DNA from: Pseudomonadota bacterium
GTDB taxonomy: Bacteria; Pseudomonadota; Alphaproteobacteria; G022571365
DNA length: 64,000 nt
Assembly (NCBI GenBank): GCA_022571365.1
Contig: JACZXZ010000001.1
Span: 1 to 64,000, forward strand
Direction: 5' to 3'
In this document: piece by piece, positions 1-10,144 of the stretch
Numbering within the stretch: position 1 is the first letter of the stretch
Layout: each line of letters opens with the position of its first letter
Made by a program: the position numbers and the translations under genes
The notes under the pieces: model-generated
Database searches by the model: none
What the model saw: only the letters and a program-made list of their open reading frames with translations
What the model was told of the DNA's origin: nothing

Positions 1-32
1 CCGATCACCACCACGCGCGCATGAGACTTCAT
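1..32 (-). CDS. Start of an FAD-dependent oxidoreductase-like gene (cut by window edge)
   Basis: Only the first eleven codons are inside the window. The minus strand reads ATG at 32-30 and encodes MKSHARVVVIG before running off the edge. A very strong ribosome binding site (GGAGGGAGAGAGG) lies just upstream. The start of a beta strand followed by glycine is how Rossmann FAD/NAD-binding proteins begin, and the sequence resembles the N-terminus of dimethylglycine/sarcosine dehydrogenase-type flavoproteins. The family assignment is inference from eleven residues. Confidence 0.45.
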   Translation of the reverse strand, partial: MKSHARVVVI

Positions 33-536
33 GGGCCTCTCTCCCTCCTCTGGGTTTCCTGCTCTTTGCGTTTCTTGCTTCGGTCCCGGTTGGAACATTC
101 CTCGAGTCCTGGAGCGGCAGAATATCAAAAACCGCCGGTTATCTACTATCCCTCGTTGCCGGGATGAATGGCCCGCGGCGGGGGCGGCATGTTCGGGGGC
201 CGGCCGAAGGCGCGCGGCAGGCTCCTGTTGGCGTGCGGGTCTGCGTCGTCAGGCCCGTGGATGTTGCAACGGCAATGACGCTCCGACCGATGCATGCTTA
301 GTCTCAGCCGGGACCGCTGCTTGGTGCGATCCTCGGCGACGACCCCGTATCCCGCTGGCATATCGCGCCATTGCAAACCATTGAAGCGCGCGCTAGCACA
401 GGGGCATGTCAAGATGTACGGCGCCACTCTGCATGCGGCTGCGACACTTTTCGACCGCTTAATCGGCTGAAATACTCGCACCGATATAGCCCGCGTGATA
501 AGTTCGCGACATCGCCCGAGTGGACCAAAGGTGGCT
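33..536. other. Gene-free stretch upstream of the Sel1-repeat gene
   Basis: About 500 bases with short overlapping open frames in all directions but none with a convincing start, ribosome binding site or recognisable product. It should hold the promoters of the divergent edge gene and the Sel1-repeat gene; I could not identify a clear -35/-10 pair. Confidence 0.5.
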
Positions 537-1679
537 ATGCGAACTCTCATTATCTCCCTCGCGTTGCTCGTCGCTGTGACAAGTCCGGCGCCCGCAGAGT
601 ATGAGAATCAGCTTGAGGAGGCCTTAGCGGAATACGAGAAGGGCTACTATTCGACCGCGTTTAACAAGTTTCTGCCGTTGGCGAAGCAGGGCGTTGCCGA
701 AGCTCAGCATCACCTCGCCCTGATGTACGACACCGAGCATCCAGTGCCCGAGGACAACCCTGGCCTGGCAAACTGGTTCCGCCTCATTCAGAACGACGAA
801 GAAGCCGAGAAGTGGTACCGCAAAGCTGCAGAGCAGGGCCATGTTGGAGCCCAATTCAAGATCGGCCATATGTACAACTCATTACGAGGCGCGCTCTTTC
901 CGATCCGCCTTTATGGCTATGAAAACAATAAGAAAAGAGCGGTTAGATGGTTCCGCCTTGCTGCCGAGCAAGGGCACCCACAGGCCCAATTTAAACTCGG
1001 CATGCTGTACTTAAACGGCTATGGTGTCCCGAAAGATTACGTCGAAGCCGTAAAGTGGTACCGCAAGGCTGCGGAGCAGGGGCTCGCCGATGCCCAGAAC
1101 AGGCTCGCCAATATGTACCACGACGGCCTGGGCTTGCCGAAAGATTATGGCCAGGCGGTCGAGTGGTATAGGAAGGCGGTGGACCAGGATCTCGCCGTAG
1201 CCCAATACAACCTTGCCGGAATGTATTGGCGAGGCCATGGGGTGCCGCAAGATGAAGCCGAAGCTAAAAAATGGTGCCGCAAGGCCGCCGCCAACAGCTT
1301 CGCTGCGGAACAGTACGAGCTCGGACTTACCTTCAAAGGCTTCGCTGCGGACGCAGACGAAACTCTCCGCGTACAGTACTACTCGGGGACCGTGGATTTC
1401 TTTCGCCTGGCCGCCGAACTGGGACACGGGGAAGCACAAATGCGGCTTGCTGGCCATTACGGCCTCGGGCAGTGGGTCCCAATGGACCATGTGCTCGCCT
1501 ACATGTGGGCCAATTTGGCCGCAGCGCGGTTGAGCGGCGAAAACGCGGAATTGGCGGCCGCTGCGCGCCATGCAGCGGCCGGTCTTATGACTGCAGCGCA
1601 AATCGCCGAGGCACAAAAGCTGTCCCGCGAGTGGCGGGTCTGCGGCAATCTGGGGGTAGTATTCGCGGTATTCCAATAA
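537..1679 (+). CDS. Secreted Sel1-repeat (SEL1-like TPR) protein
   Basis: About 380 residues. The start at 537 is chosen because it follows an AAAGGTGG ribosome binding site and gives a clean signal peptide (MRTLIISLALLVAVTSPAPA, cleavage after the last Ala); an in-frame ATG at 495 lacks both. The mature protein is built from about six or seven Sel1-like repeats of about 36 residues with the signature pattern A-x3-L-x2-MY-x2-G-x-GVP-x-D and WYRKAAEQG, seen near residues 30-330, followed by the usual Sel1 C-terminal helix (AAQIAEAQKLSREW). Such proteins act as periplasmic or envelope adaptor scaffolds; the partner is unknown. The gene stands alone with no operon context. Confidence 0.85.
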   Translation: MRTLIISLALLVAVTSPAPAEYENQLEEALAEYEKGYYSTAFNKFLPLAKQGVAEAQHHLALMYDTEHPVPEDNPGLANWFRLIQNDEEAEKWYRKAAEQGHVGAQFKIGHMYNSLRGALFPIRLYGYENNKKRAVRWFRLAAEQGHPQAQFKLGMLYLNGYGVPKDYVEAVKWYRKAAEQGLADAQNRLANMYHDGLGLPKDYGQAVEWYRKAVDQDLAVAQYNLAGMYWRGHGVPQDEAEAKKWCRKAAANSFAAEQYELGLTFKGFAADADETLRVQYYSGTVDFFRLAAELGHGEAQMRLAGHYGLGQWVPMDHVLAYMWANLAAARLSGENAELAAAARHAAAGLMTAAQIAEAQKLSREWRVCGNLGVVFAVFQ

Positions 1680-1878
1680 CAGGCAGGCGGATCACCTCGG
1701 GATATAGACGGCCGTACGTTGGGGCTGCGGGGTTATAGGTGGTAAATTCCCTTCGCTAGGGACCAGCGAGTGCAAAGGTACAGTAAAACGCTCTCCCCTC
1801 TATGCCATGCGCGACGCTTCTCATTCGTTAAGTAAAGAGCGTTAACCAGAGACAAGATACGAACTTAACGGATCACCG

Positions 1879-2574
1879 ATGGACGAACCAAGCAACAAAA
1901 TAGAGTGGTTTCAGGAATGGCGAGAACCGAGAAATTTCTTGAGAAAAGCAATTGAATGGATCGAGTTAACTCCTGCGGACGTGCAGTTCACAAATCCTAA
2001 AATCAACAAATACTCTCGCGAAGCGTTCGGCGCGGGCCTATTTGCAACGATTCTGAACGATCATGAACCATGCAAAGTCCGTCTAGTCCCTGAGTCCGAG
2101 CGGTTTCCCGATTTTCAGCTTCGTACCCGCGATCAGACGGTCGACTTCGAGTTGACCGAAGCTTTGAAGCCGGGTCGCAAGCGCGGTGATGAGTACCGGC
2201 TTCTTCAACAGGTGCGGGCCCGAAATGCTGGGCACGAGGACAAGGAGATAGTCGGCCGGACGGAAGCACAGAGACGCGCTCGCGAGGCAATCCCAAAAGC
2301 CATTCGCGACAAGGTGCAGAAATATCGTGTTGGCACCAAGGTTAACTTGCTCGTCTATGTGAACATCATTTCGCATAATGAAGTACTTATGAGCGATATT
2401 GCTGGCGAAATGTTGCTGTCCGAGGCCGAGTTAGTAAGGCTCACAAAGCCTTGGTGCGACGAGTTTCAGTCAATCTGGCTCTTAAGAGGTTCCCGTGCTA
2501 TTCGCACTTGGCCGACGTCGCTGATACGAACCGCCCTTAGCGATCCCCTCGGTTGGAGCGATGCGGCCCATTAG
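1879..2574 (+). CDS. Hypothetical protein with a PD-(D/E)XK-like motif
   Basis: About 231 residues with no signal peptide or membrane segment. I do not recognise the family. Residues about 72-95 read FPDFQLRTRDQTVDFELTEA, that is, P-D-F, then about twelve residues, then E-L-T-E-A. This is the spacing and hydrophobic pattern of the acidic motif of PD-(D/E)XK nuclease folds, followed by a basic stretch (KPGRKRG). The fold call is inference. Base composition is lower in GC than most genes here, and codon choice is less biased, hinting at acquisition. It stands alone between the Sel1 gene and a long gap. Confidence 0.6.
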   Translation: MDEPSNKIEWFQEWREPRNFLRKAIEWIELTPADVQFTNPKINKYSREAFGAGLFATILNDHEPCKVRLVPESERFPDFQLRTRDQTVDFELTEALKPGRKRGDEYRLLQQVRARNAGHEDKEIVGRTEAQRRAREAIPKAIRDKVQKYRVGTKVNLLVYVNIISHNEVLMSDIAGEMLLSEAELVRLTKPWCDEFQSIWLLRGSRAIRTWPTSLIRTALSDPLGWSDAAH

Positions 2575-2997
2575 AAGGTGATCAGCCTCCACAACGGCAT
2601 TACCGCCAAAAGCGACCGGCCTGTGTTCCAAGCCTGGGTCTCAGGCCGCCTCGGCGGAACTCGGTGGGGGGCGATCTCACCCGCGAGGCGCTCCTGGAAA
2701 CGCCGTCTGCCACGCGGTTCAGACAAGAAGTTGCAGCCGCCAGAGGCCACGAGAATGGCCTTTGGATGGCGATTGATCCAGATCAATGACACCCGGGACC
2801 CGTCGTGGGGGAGATTTGAACATTCGGTATTGTCATTTGGGAAATGTCGGGACAAATATTTTTGCCAGGCGAATTATGTATCTGTGCGCGGGGGGACTTC
2901 TGCACTAAGGTTCGGCCCTCGAAGGGGCCGGCGGGACCGCTCCAGGGCAGCTGCCGCGTGACTCGCCCGGGGACCGGAATGGCATTGTGAGGCGTTG
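2575..2997. other. Gene-free stretch upstream of fhs
   Basis: About 420 bases without a supportable gene. Short open frames lack ribosome binding sites and recognisable products. The segment 2840-2880 is locally AT-rich and is the likeliest place for the fhs promoter. No riboswitch or terminator structure was recognised. Confidence 0.45.
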
Positions 2998-4695
2998 ATG
3001 GCTGGGAAGAGAAGGAAATTGAAGAGCGATATCGAGATCGCGCGCGCCGCGTCCCTAAAACCGATCGAGGCCGTGGCGAAGGCGTTCGGGAATCCCGATC
3101 CCGGGCGCCATCTCTACCGCTACGGTCCGTACAAGGCCAAGATCTCGTTCGAGTTCATCGACTCCCTTGCCGATCGCCCCGACGGCAAGTTGATCCTGGT
3201 GACGGCGATCACCCCGACCCCGGCCGGCGAGGGCAAGACGACCACCACGGTGGGTCTCGGCGATGCCCTCAACCGCATCGGCAAGAAGGCCATGATTTGC
3301 CTGCGCGAACCTTCGCTCGGCCCGTGCTTCGGGGTCAAGGGCGGCGCCACCGGCGGCGGCTACTCCCAGGTCGTGCCCATGGAGGACATCAACCTTCACT
3401 TCACGGGCGATATCCATGCGGTCGGGGCCGCCCACAACTTGCTCGCCGCCCTCATCGATAACCACATTTACTGGGGCAACGAGCTGGAGCTCGACCCGCG
3501 CCGCATCTTGTGGCGCCGGGTGATGGACATCAACGATCGCGCGCTCAGAAACATCGTGGTGTCCCTGGGCGGGATCGCCAACGGCTTTCCCCGTGAGGAC
3601 GGCTTCGGCATCACCGCCGCCTCGGAGGTCATGGCCATTTTCTGCCTGGCGGAGAGCGTGGCCGATCTGCGGGACCGCCTTGGCAACATCATCGTCGGCC
3701 AGAACCGACGGTGCGAGTGGGTACTGGCCCGCGATCTCAAGGCCGAGGGTCCGATGACCGCGCTCTTGAGGGACGCGCTGATGCCGAATCTGGTGCAGAG
3801 CCTGGAGAACAATCCGGCCTTCATTCACGGCGGCCCGTTCGCCAACATCGCCCATGGCTGCAACTCGGTGATCGCCACGCGCACGGCGCTCAAGCTGGCT
3901 GACTACGTGATTACCGAGGCCGGCTTCGGCGCCGATTTGGGCGCCGAGAAGTTCTTCGACATCAAGTGCCGCAAGGCGGGGTTTAAGCCCGGGGCCGGGG
4001 TGCTGGTGGTCACGGTGCGGGCGCTCAAGATGCACGGCGGCGTGGCCCGCGGCGAGCTTGGGCGCGAGAATCTGGACGCGGTTCGCAAGGGCCGCGAGAA
4101 CCTGGTGCAGCAGGTCAAGAATCTGCGCGCCTTCGGAGTTCCGGTGGTGGTCGCGGTCAACCGGTTCGACGCCGACACGGAAGCGGAGCTGGCGCTGATT
4201 AAAGAGGTGTGCGCCGAGATCGAGGTCGAGGCGGTCGTCTGCACCCACTGGGCCGACGGCAGCGCCGGGGCCGAGGCCCTGGCCCGGACGGTCGTGGCTT
4301 TGGTCGAGAACGCGCCTTCGGAGTTCCGTTTTCTCTATCCCGACGACATGGCGCTGTGGGACAAGGCGCGCACCATCGCCCGGACCATGTACGGTGCCCG
4401 GGACATCATCGCCGACCTGAAGACGCGTGACCAGTTTGCCGAGTTCGAGAAAGCGGGCTACGGCCATTACCCGATCTGCATGGCCAAGACCCAATACAGC
4501 CTGTCGACCGACCCCACTCTCAAGGGCGCGCCCTCGGATCACGTGGTGCCGATTCGCGAGCTCCGGCTCGCTGGCGGAGCGGAGTTCCTGGTGGCGATCT
4601 GCGGGGAGGTCATGACCATGCCGGGCCTGCCGCGGGTGCCGGCGGCCAACAGCATTTCCGTGAACGACGCCGGCTTCATCGAGGGCCTGTTCTGA
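2998..4695 (+). CDS. fhs: Formate--tetrahydrofolate ligase
   Basis: Cytosolic enzyme joining formate and THF with ATP to give 10-formyl-THF; in serine-cycle methylotrophs the same enzyme (FtfL) feeds formate carbon into the folate pool. The 565-residue length fits the family (about 557). The P-loop region [20 protein letters not shown] lies near residue 65, and the family blocks [20 protein letters not shown] and [12 protein letters not shown] follow. The first in-frame start is TTG at 2995 with ATG directly after it at 2998; I use the ATG. It is a single gene with a long upstream gap. The sga-hprA pair later in the window makes a C1 role plausible (inference). Confidence 0.96.
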   Translation: MAGKRRKLKSDIEIARAASLKPIEAVAKAFGNPDPGRHLYRYGPYKAKISFEFIDSLADRPDGKLILVTAITPTPAGEGKTTTTVGLGDALNRIGKKAMICLREPSLGPCFGVKGGATGGGYSQVVPMEDINLHFTGDIHAVGAAHNLLAALIDNHIYWGNELELDPRRILWRRVMDINDRALRNIVVSLGGIANGFPREDGFGITAASEVMAIFCLAESVADLRDRLGNIIVGQNRRCEWVLARDLKAEGPMTALLRDALMPNLVQSLENNPAFIHGGPFANIAHGCNSVIATRTALKLADYVITEAGFGADLGAEKFFDIKCRKAGFKPGAGVLVVTVRALKMHGGVARGELGRENLDAVRKGRENLVQQVKNLRAFGVPVVVAVNRFDADTEAELALIKEVCAEIEVEAVVCTHWADGSAGAEALARTVVALVENAPSEFRFLYPDDMALWDKARTIARTMYGARDIIADLKTRDQFAEFEKAGYGHYPICMAKTQYSLSTDPTLKGAPSDHVVPIRELRLAGGAEFLVAICGEVMTMPGLPRVPAANSISVNDAGFIEGLF

Positions 4696-4740
4696 AGGCG
4701 GCCCGGGCGGCGCGCGGCGTCCCCGGTGAAGCGGCCCGGC

Positions 4741-5700
4741 CTATGACGCGGGGTTGGCCGCGCCGCGGGCCAGCAGCCAGCTGCGGGTGATACCGACGAT
4801 CTCGGCCATGAGCGCGGGGTCGCGCGGGTCTATGTGTTCGCCGGGCAGGATCACGATGGTCTTGGGCTCCGGCGTCAAGCTCTGGAGGGCCCGGACCGAG
4901 ACGGCCGGAATCATCTCGTCGTCGAGGCTGTTGATGAGCAGGAACTCGCCCTTGAGATATGGCAGGTGTGTCGCGGGCTCGAGCTGGCGGAGCAGGGTCG
5001 CGGCCAGCCAGGCGATGGCGGGCCGGAGCCAGGCCGGCTTGAGGCGGATATTGGCCTCGATGATCGGTTTAAGGCGGGCCCCGCCGAAGGCCATGATGCT
5101 CGGGCCGAGCCGAAGGCCGTTGGCCGCGGCCATGTGGTGGGCCGCCGGCACGACCACGGCGCCCAGGGAGTACCCCAGCATGTTGATGCGCTCGGGGTCG
5201 GCCCAGGGCTGCGCGCGCGCCCACCGGATGATGGCGACCAGCTGTTCGGGAACGGCGAGCGCCGAGCGGCGCGCGGCCGCGACCCGGGCGAATGGCGAAC
5301 CCTTTCCCCGAATCACCTCGCGCAGGGGATATTCATAGGCGATCACCGCGTTGGGGCCGGCCCTGGGGACGTGTTTGAGGCTGTTTCGCCCGCTCCTGAA
5401 ACCGCCCAGCAGGATCATCACCGGCAGGTCGCGCGCAAGCTGCCCGGAAGGCAGGCTGACCGTGATGCGGATCGGCTCGTGCCCGTCGGCGGTCAATGTT
5501 ATGTCGTGGTAGGCGCGGACCTCGCCGCCGCGCTCCACCGTGTAAGTCTCGTCCTGGGCGATGTCGAAGGACGGCACCTCGCTCCGGATAAGCGCCAGCG
5601 GGTCTCGCGCATGCTCCCAGGCGATCCAGCCGCCGACGAGGACGAACGGCGCGAGGACCAGGACCAGCGTCCCCAGAAGCAACTTTTTGAGCAGTCTCAT
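4741..5700 (-). CDS. Membrane-anchored alpha/beta hydrolase
   Basis: 319 residues. The N-terminus has one hydrophobic helix (residues about 4-27, LLKKLLLGTLVLVLAPFVLV) after a basic start, so the protein is probably anchored to the inner membrane with the domain outside. The nucleophile elbow G-Y-S-L-G is near residue 176, after DPERINMLG, and a late GEHIDPRD supplies the likely catalytic His. The strand order and the LLINSLDDEMIP acidic loop fit a Ser-Asp-His hydrolase. Substrate unknown. The gene converges on fhs with a 45-base gap. The start ATG follows an AGGGG site. Confidence 0.75.
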   Translation of the reverse strand: MRLLKKLLLGTLVLVLAPFVLVGGWIAWEHARDPLALIRSEVPSFDIAQDETYTVERGGEVRAYHDITLTADGHEPIRITVSLPSGQLARDLPVMILLGGFRSGRNSLKHVPRAGPNAVIAYEYPLREVIRGKGSPFARVAAARRSALAVPEQLVAIIRWARAQPWADPERINMLGYSLGAVVVPAAHHMAAANGLRLGPSIMAFGGARLKPIIEANIRLKPAWLRPAIAWLAATLLRQLEPATHLPYLKGEFLLINSLDDEMIPAVSVRALQSLTPEPKTIVILPGEHIDPRDPALMAEIVGITRSWLLARGAANPAS

Positions 5701-5775
5701 GCCCCTATCCGAGAGCTAAGGGCCGCATGGGGCGGCCCCGGAGGCTTTTGATTGACGGGGAGCTGGGGGAAGCCG

Positions 5776-5851
5776 TGGTGCCCGCAGAGGGACTCGAACC
5801 CCCAACCCCGTGATTACAAATCACGTGCTCTACCAGTTGAGCTATGCGGGC
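5776..5851 (-). tRNA. tRNA-Thr (anticodon TGT)
   Basis: On the minus strand the sequence folds as a full cloverleaf: 7-bp acceptor stem GCCCGCA/TGCGGGC, D-arm with AGCTCA...GGTAGAGC, anticodon stem CGTGA/TCACG with loop TTTGTAA (anticodon TGT, reading ACA), T-arm with GGTTCGAGTCC, discriminator A and an encoded CCA end. 76 nt including CCA. Confidence 0.97.
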
Positions 5852-5943
5852 ACACCGGGGCTCGACGATAGGCTGGATAGGCGCGCCGGGCAAGAAATAG
5901 GTTGCGGGACGGGCGCCGAGCATTAAAGTTGCAACACTAGGAA

Positions 5944-6915
5944 TTACTGTCTCTCGGCAACTATATCCGCTTCCAAGTTGTCAATTCCCAGCGTGTATTC
6001 AAGAGAGACATAGTGGAACCGACCCGCCGTAAAGTCCTCGTGCACAGAAAAGCCTATTGAGTAGACCTCTCCGGAAACGAAGGGCAGATAACCCTTGCCA
6101 GACTGGCTGAGCTTGCGGCTAAGCACCACGACCCACTCGCCGTCCCGAAACTCCGATTCTGCACTGATCGCACTGATTGCCGGGGCCTCGTTCTCGTGGC
6201 GCTTGTCCAGGACGTAGCCGTCGACTGCCGCGGCGGGCTCGCCTGGGTTCAACTTCGCCCGCCATAACTCAAGGAAACGGCCCTCGCTCAATAGCTGCTC
6301 GAGTTCGCCGTCCGACTTGTAGTTCTCGCCGCCGCCGCTGCGCGTGATCTCGGTCCGGGAGGCGAACAGGTACTTGGTAAGGTCTTGGTCCTCCTTCGCA
6401 TCAGGCATACCGATCATGTCGTTGTGGCAAGCGCCCCAGCAGCCGGCGCTCTCGGCTGATTTCACTGTGCCGTCAGTGAACATCAGCGCCACCTTAGACT
6501 GGTAATCGGGATCCATCTTGCGATCGGGCGATCGCGGTAGCCCAGCCCATGCCAGCCGCACATAGAGGCGGTCGTCGTCAACGACAGCCTTGACATTGAG
6601 ACGAAGAAACCCACGACGCCCCTCGATCGGCGTGGGTTCCAGCTTCTTGCCAGAGGCAATAAGCTTGCCAATGTCCTTCTCTTCGCCGCCATGGCAGTCC
6701 TTGCATGACTTCTCTCTTCTGACACTGGGGGCGGCGCTATGGTCACTTTCGGTCAACACCCACTCCCAAGACGCCTGGCCCGGGGAGAAGAGGATGATGT
6801 CCTCGCCATATACCGCTTCCCAGTCCAGCGCCAATGCGGGAATCGCGCCGGACAGGACCACGGCGCACACCAGCGCCGCTAGAGCCGGTGCAACGGGCTT
6901 ATGCAGTCTAGTCAT
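5944..6915 (-). CDS. Periplasmic heme protein, ethylbenzene-dehydrogenase-gamma-like
   Basis: 323 residues with a Sec signal peptide (about residues 1-29, ending IPALA). One classical c-heme site CKDCH lies near residue 72 and a second spaced site CWGACH (C-x3-C-H) near 160. The regions RRGFLRLNVKAVVDDDRLYVRLAW and DGEWVVVLSRKLSQ...YSIGFSVHEDF match the beta-sandwich heme-binding domain of the EB_dh/DMSO-reductase type II gamma family (family knowledge). It lies last in the minus-strand redox cluster, 85 bases after the NapC-type gene, so it is probably the periplasmic electron partner of that quinol-linked cytochrome. A GGAGGAATTAGC ribosome site supports the start. Confidence 0.82.
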   Translation of the reverse strand: MTRLHKPVAPALAALVCAVVLSGAIPALALDWEAVYGEDIILFSPGQASWEWVLTESDHSAAPSVRREKSCKDCHGGEEKDIGKLIASGKKLEPTPIEGRRGFLRLNVKAVVDDDRLYVRLAWAGLPRSPDRKMDPDYQSKVALMFTDGTVKSAESAGCWGACHNDMIGMPDAKEDQDLTKYLFASRTEITRSGGGENYKSDGELEQLLSEGRFLELWRAKLNPGEPAAAVDGYVLDKRHENEAPAISAISAESEFRDGEWVVVLSRKLSQSGKGYLPFVSGEVYSIGFSVHEDFTAGRFHYVSLEYTLGIDNLEADIVAERQ

Positions 6916-7000
6916 GCTAATTCCTCCGCGAGCTAGTGCGGCCTACGCTGTGGCCGCTGGCTCAAACAAGGGCGGCAAGGACTCTGCCCCATTTTCTTCA

Positions 7001-7615
7001 CTAAAATTCCGGCGGGACAAACTCGATCTCCTCCTTTTCCTCCACCTCCTCGTGAACCGGCTTGTGATAGATCCCCTTGTGGCATTCGATGCAGGTTTTG
7101 CCTTCCATCATGGCCTCCTCGTGCTGGCCTTTTGCCCTTGGCTGCTGCAAAGGCAGGGCCATGGCCGCCATGGCGTGGCAGTTGCGGCACTCCGCTGAGT
7201 CGCTCGCCATCATGGACTCCCACACCCTCGTCGCGAGCTCGAGGCGCTTCGCTTCGAGCTTCTCCGGCGTATCTATGGTGCCGATCAAGTGGGCGAAGAT
7301 ATCTTTCGTCCCCGCATAGGCCTTTTTAATTACGACCTGAATCCAGCTTCCCTTGGGGATATGACAGTCGGAGCAGTCCGCCCGCACCCCCGACCGGTTG
7401 TTGTAATGGCTTGTCTCCTTGTACTCTTCATAAAAAGTTACCATTTCATGGCACGAAGTGGTGCAGAACTCCATGGTGTTGGTGCGTTCGATGAACGTAG
7501 CGAAGCCGGCTGAAAAGATGATGCCGGCTAAGCCTGCACCTGCAAGAAAGACGAACATCGAGTAGCGGCCGGCAGGACGGCGGAGAAAATCGGAGAGTTT
7601 TTTTCCGATCCGCAC
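7001..7615 (-). CDS. NapC/NirT-type tetraheme cytochrome c
   Basis: 204 residues. One N-terminal membrane anchor (about residues 18-42, with the AGAGLAGIIFSAGF segment) is followed by a periplasmic domain carrying four heme sites: CTTSCH (C-x3-C-H, followed by EM, a likely distal ligand pattern), CSDCH, CRNCH and CIECH. The DCHIPKGSW motif is typical of NapC/NirT quinol dehydrogenases, which move electrons between the quinone pool and periplasmic redox partners. The C-terminus is acidic (EEVEEKEEIEF). The start is GTG at 7615. It lies between the molybdenum hydroxylase genes and the EB_dh-type heme protein, so it probably links those enzymes to the membrane (inference). Confidence 0.9.
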   Translation of the reverse strand: MRIGKKLSDFLRRPAGRYSMFVFLAGAGLAGIIFSAGFATFIERTNTMEFCTTSCHEMVTFYEEYKETSHYNNRSGVRADCSDCHIPKGSWIQVVIKKAYAGTKDIFAHLIGTIDTPEKLEAKRLELATRVWESMMASDSAECRNCHAMAAMALPLQQPRAKGQHEEAMMEGKTCIECHKGIYHKPVHEEVEEKEEIEFVPPEF

Positions 7616-7775
7616 TTTTCCACTCTTTTCACATAGTTCCTGTTACGTGTTCTTCTTGGCGTCTCATGGATGCCTCGTTGCGATAAGCGTGACGTTGTGG
7701 ACGGAGAGAAGGTTCCACCTTTAGGCAATCGAGATCAGGGCGCCTGCAGGAAGGCTCGGTGGTGATCCCGATCGC

Positions 7776-7797
7776 GCGCGCATGACGCGCGCATGAC
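7776..7797. repeat. 11-bp tandem duplication
   Basis: Two perfect adjacent copies of GCGCGCATGAC, directly next to the strong hairpin downstream of iorB. Confidence 0.8.
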
Positions 7798-7828
7798 AAG
7801 GGGCGGCGGGGAAATCCCGCCGCCCCTT
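7798..7828 (-). terminator. Strong hairpin between iorB and the NapC-type gene
   Basis: A perfect 13-bp stem (7798-7810 with 7816-7828) with a 5-nt loop lies 12 bases after the iorB stop. There is no T-run, so it could either end transcription of iorAB or act as an mRNA-stabilising processing boundary that separates iorAB expression from the downstream cytochrome genes. Confidence 0.6.
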
Positions 7829-7840
7829 GCGCGTCGCAAC

Positions 7841-10144
7841 TCAGATCGACAAGTCGTGGTTCTGAAGCGGGAGGCTGCGAAGCCGCTTGCCCGTCGCGGC
7901 AAAGACGGCGTTGTAGAGGGCCGGCGCAAACGGCGGTACACCCGGCTCCCCGACACCCCCCGGAGGCGCATCAAGATTCTGCAGAATATGCACGTGGATA
8001 TCCCGCGGGCAATCGCTCATCCGCACCACGTGGTAGTCGTTGAAGTTGTGCTGCTGGATGCGTCCCGCCTTCGCGGTGATCTCGCCGTAGCAGGCAGCAC
8101 TCATGCCGTAGATGGTGGCTCCTTCCATCTGGGAACGGACTCGGTCGGTGTTCACGGCCAGTCCGCAATCCACCGCCATATAGACGTTTGGAATGGAGAT
8201 CGTACCGTCGTCGGCCACGGCGACCTCGACGACCGTCGCCACATAGGTCAGGAAGCTGCGATGGGCCATGATGCCCAGGCCGTGGCGCGAAGGCAGCGAG
8301 CGTCCCCATTTGGACATTTTCGCAGCCTCCTTCACCACCTTGATCAGCCGTCCGGTATCGATGGGGTACTTATCGATGCCAAACATGTAGTTGAAGTACT
8401 CCTCGGGGTTGCCGGACAAGTCGATGATGCGTGCCGGGCCGATCAAGTCGAGCAAATTATCGACCGGATCACGGCCACGGGCATAGGCGATCTCATCCGC
8501 GAACGAACCGATGGCAAAGGCGTGGAAGATGTTATGCACCGAGCGCAGCCAGCCGACCCGCACATGCACGGGAGCTTCGCAACCCTCGATAGAGATATTG
8601 GGAATGTCGTATGGCAGATCGCTCAAGCCGAAGTCAATCTCCCACGCTCCGGGCCTATTCTCTGCTGCATCCCAGAGCCAATTGATGGTTGGAAAGGCTG
8701 AGCGATGCTCCCACGCGGTCACCTTGCCGTTCGCGTCGAGCGCGGCCTTGACGTGCTGGGCGCAATCCGAGTGGTAAAACCCATTGCGGACGTCGTCTTC
8801 CCGCGTCCAGGTGACCTTGACCGGGGCTCCGACCTCCTTCGAACAGACCGCCGCTTCGGCGGCGAAGTCCGGTTTCGACTTCCGGCCGAAAGCGCCGCCG
8901 AGCAAGGGCATGCGCGATTCCACGTTGGCACTGTCGAGTCCGATGGCTTCCGCCACGACATCCCGCGCCGACTGGGGATCCTGAGTAGAGGACCAGACCA
9001 GGCATTTGTCGCCCTGGACGTGAGCGACCGCCCCTGGGGGCTCCATCGGCACGTGGACCAAAAGCGGTGAATAATACTCCGCCTCGAGGATCCTGTGGGC
9101 CGAGCCGAAGGCCGCATTCACGTCGCCTTCTTCGCGCCACACGTCGCCCTTGTTGCGCGCCGACTCCTCCAGCGACTTTCGATAGGCTCTCGATTCGTAG
9201 CCGGCGTTCTCACCATAGTCCCACGTAATCTTGAGCTTCTTTCGGCCCTCCATCGCGGCCCAGGTGTTGCTGGCGACCACGGCGATGCCGCCCAAGGCGT
9301 TGTACACCACCGGTAGGCTGAAGGGCGGAATCTCCACCACGGCCTCCACACCGGGCACCTTGAGCGCCTCGGAGGCGTCGTAGGATTTCACCTTTCCCAA
9401 GGTCACGGGACAACGCTCGACCGAGGCGTATTTCATGCCCGGCATGGTAATGTCGATGGTGTATGTGGCGCTCCCCTGATTGATATCCTTAAGGTCGACG
9501 ATCGGGGTGTCCTTGCCGACGTACCGGAAGTCCTTGGAATCCTTCAGGCGAAGTGTGTCAGCCGCTGGCACTTCGAGCGTGGCGGCGGTCGCGGCCAAAT
9601 CGCCGAAGTCGAGGGATTTGCCCGTCGGCTGGTGCACGACCTTGTGGTTCTGGGCCTTGCACTCGCTCTGGGCCACGCCCCACTGCTGCGCGGCCGCCTG
9701 CTCCAGCATCTGCCGCCCCGCAGCGCCTAATTCCCGCATTTGATCGTAGAATTCGACGATGCTGTGGGAGCCATCGGTATACTGGTCGCCGTACTTCGCA
9801 TCCCCTTCGGCCTGTACGATCACGCAGCGCGAGAGATCCGCCTCGAGCTCGTCGGCCAGGACGATCGGCAGGCCAGTGCGGATGCCCTGGCCCATCTCGG
9901 AGCGATGGCACATGATGGTTGTCGTTCCGTCCTTGGCGATGGAAAGGAACACACTCGGTTCAAACACCCCGCCCGCGGCGGCCGCGGGATTCTTCTGGAT
10001 CGGGAAGAGCGTGAGTCCCAGTACGAATCCGCCCGTTCCGGCAGCGCCCATCAGGAAATGCCGCCGGCTCATGTTCGATAATCTGATCCTTCCGGCAACG
10101 CCCTTCCGGAGATTCCGGCGCCTCATGTTCATTATGGTGTTCAT
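7841..10144 (-). CDS. iorB: Molybdopterin-binding subunit, isoquinoline 1-oxidoreductase beta type
   Basis: 767-residue large subunit of a xanthine-oxidase-family molybdenum hydroxylase. Start ATG at 10144 overlaps the stop of the [2Fe-2S] gene (ATGA) and has a GGAGGAG site; upstream in-frame starts lie inside that gene. A Tat signal is present ([14 protein letters not shown], residues about 26-40), so the enzyme is exported folded with cofactor. Family motifs: [40 protein letters not shown], and near the C-terminus [14 protein letters not shown], whose Glu is the catalytic base in this family. It hydroxylates an N-heterocycle or oxidises an aldehyde; the substrate cannot be read from sequence. 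The true partners are probably the periplasmic cytochromes downstream. Confidence 0.9.
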   Translation of the reverse strand: MNTIMNMRRRNLRKGVAGRIRLSNMSRRHFLMGAAGTGGFVLGLTLFPIQKNPAAAAGGVFEPSVFLSIAKDGTTTIMCHRSEMGQGIRTGLPIVLADELEADLSRCVIVQAEGDAKYGDQYTDGSHSIVEFYDQMRELGAAGRQMLEQAAAQQWGVAQSECKAQNHKVVHQPTGKSLDFGDLAATAATLEVPAADTLRLKDSKDFRYVGKDTPIVDLKDINQGSATYTIDITMPGMKYASVERCPVTLGKVKSYDASEALKVPGVEAVVEIPPFSLPVVYNALGGIAVVASNTWAAMEGRKKLKITWDYGENAGYESRAYRKSLEESARNKGDVWREEGDVNAAFGSAHRILEAEYYSPLLVHVPMEPPGAVAHVQGDKCLVWSSTQDPQSARDVVAEAIGLDSANVESRMPLLGGAFGRKSKPDFAAEAAVCSKEVGAPVKVTWTREDDVRNGFYHSDCAQHVKAALDANGKVTAWEHRSAFPTINWLWDAAENRPGAWEIDFGLSDLPYDIPNISIEGCEAPVHVRVGWLRSVHNIFHAFAIGSFADEIAYARGRDPVDNLLDLIGPARIIDLSGNPEEYFNYMFGIDKYPIDTGRLIKVVKEAAKMSKWGRSLPSRHGLGIMAHRSFLTYVATVVEVAVADDGTISIPNVYMAVDCGLAVNTDRVRSQMEGATIYGMSAACYGEITAKAGRIQQHNFNDYHVVRMSDCPRDIHVHILQNLDAPPGGVGEPGVPPFAPALYNAVFAATGKRLRSLPLQNHDLSI

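Noticed and set aside
3055-4542. 495-residue open frame antisense to fhs
   Set aside because: Shadow of a well-identified enzyme gene with antisense-type composition.
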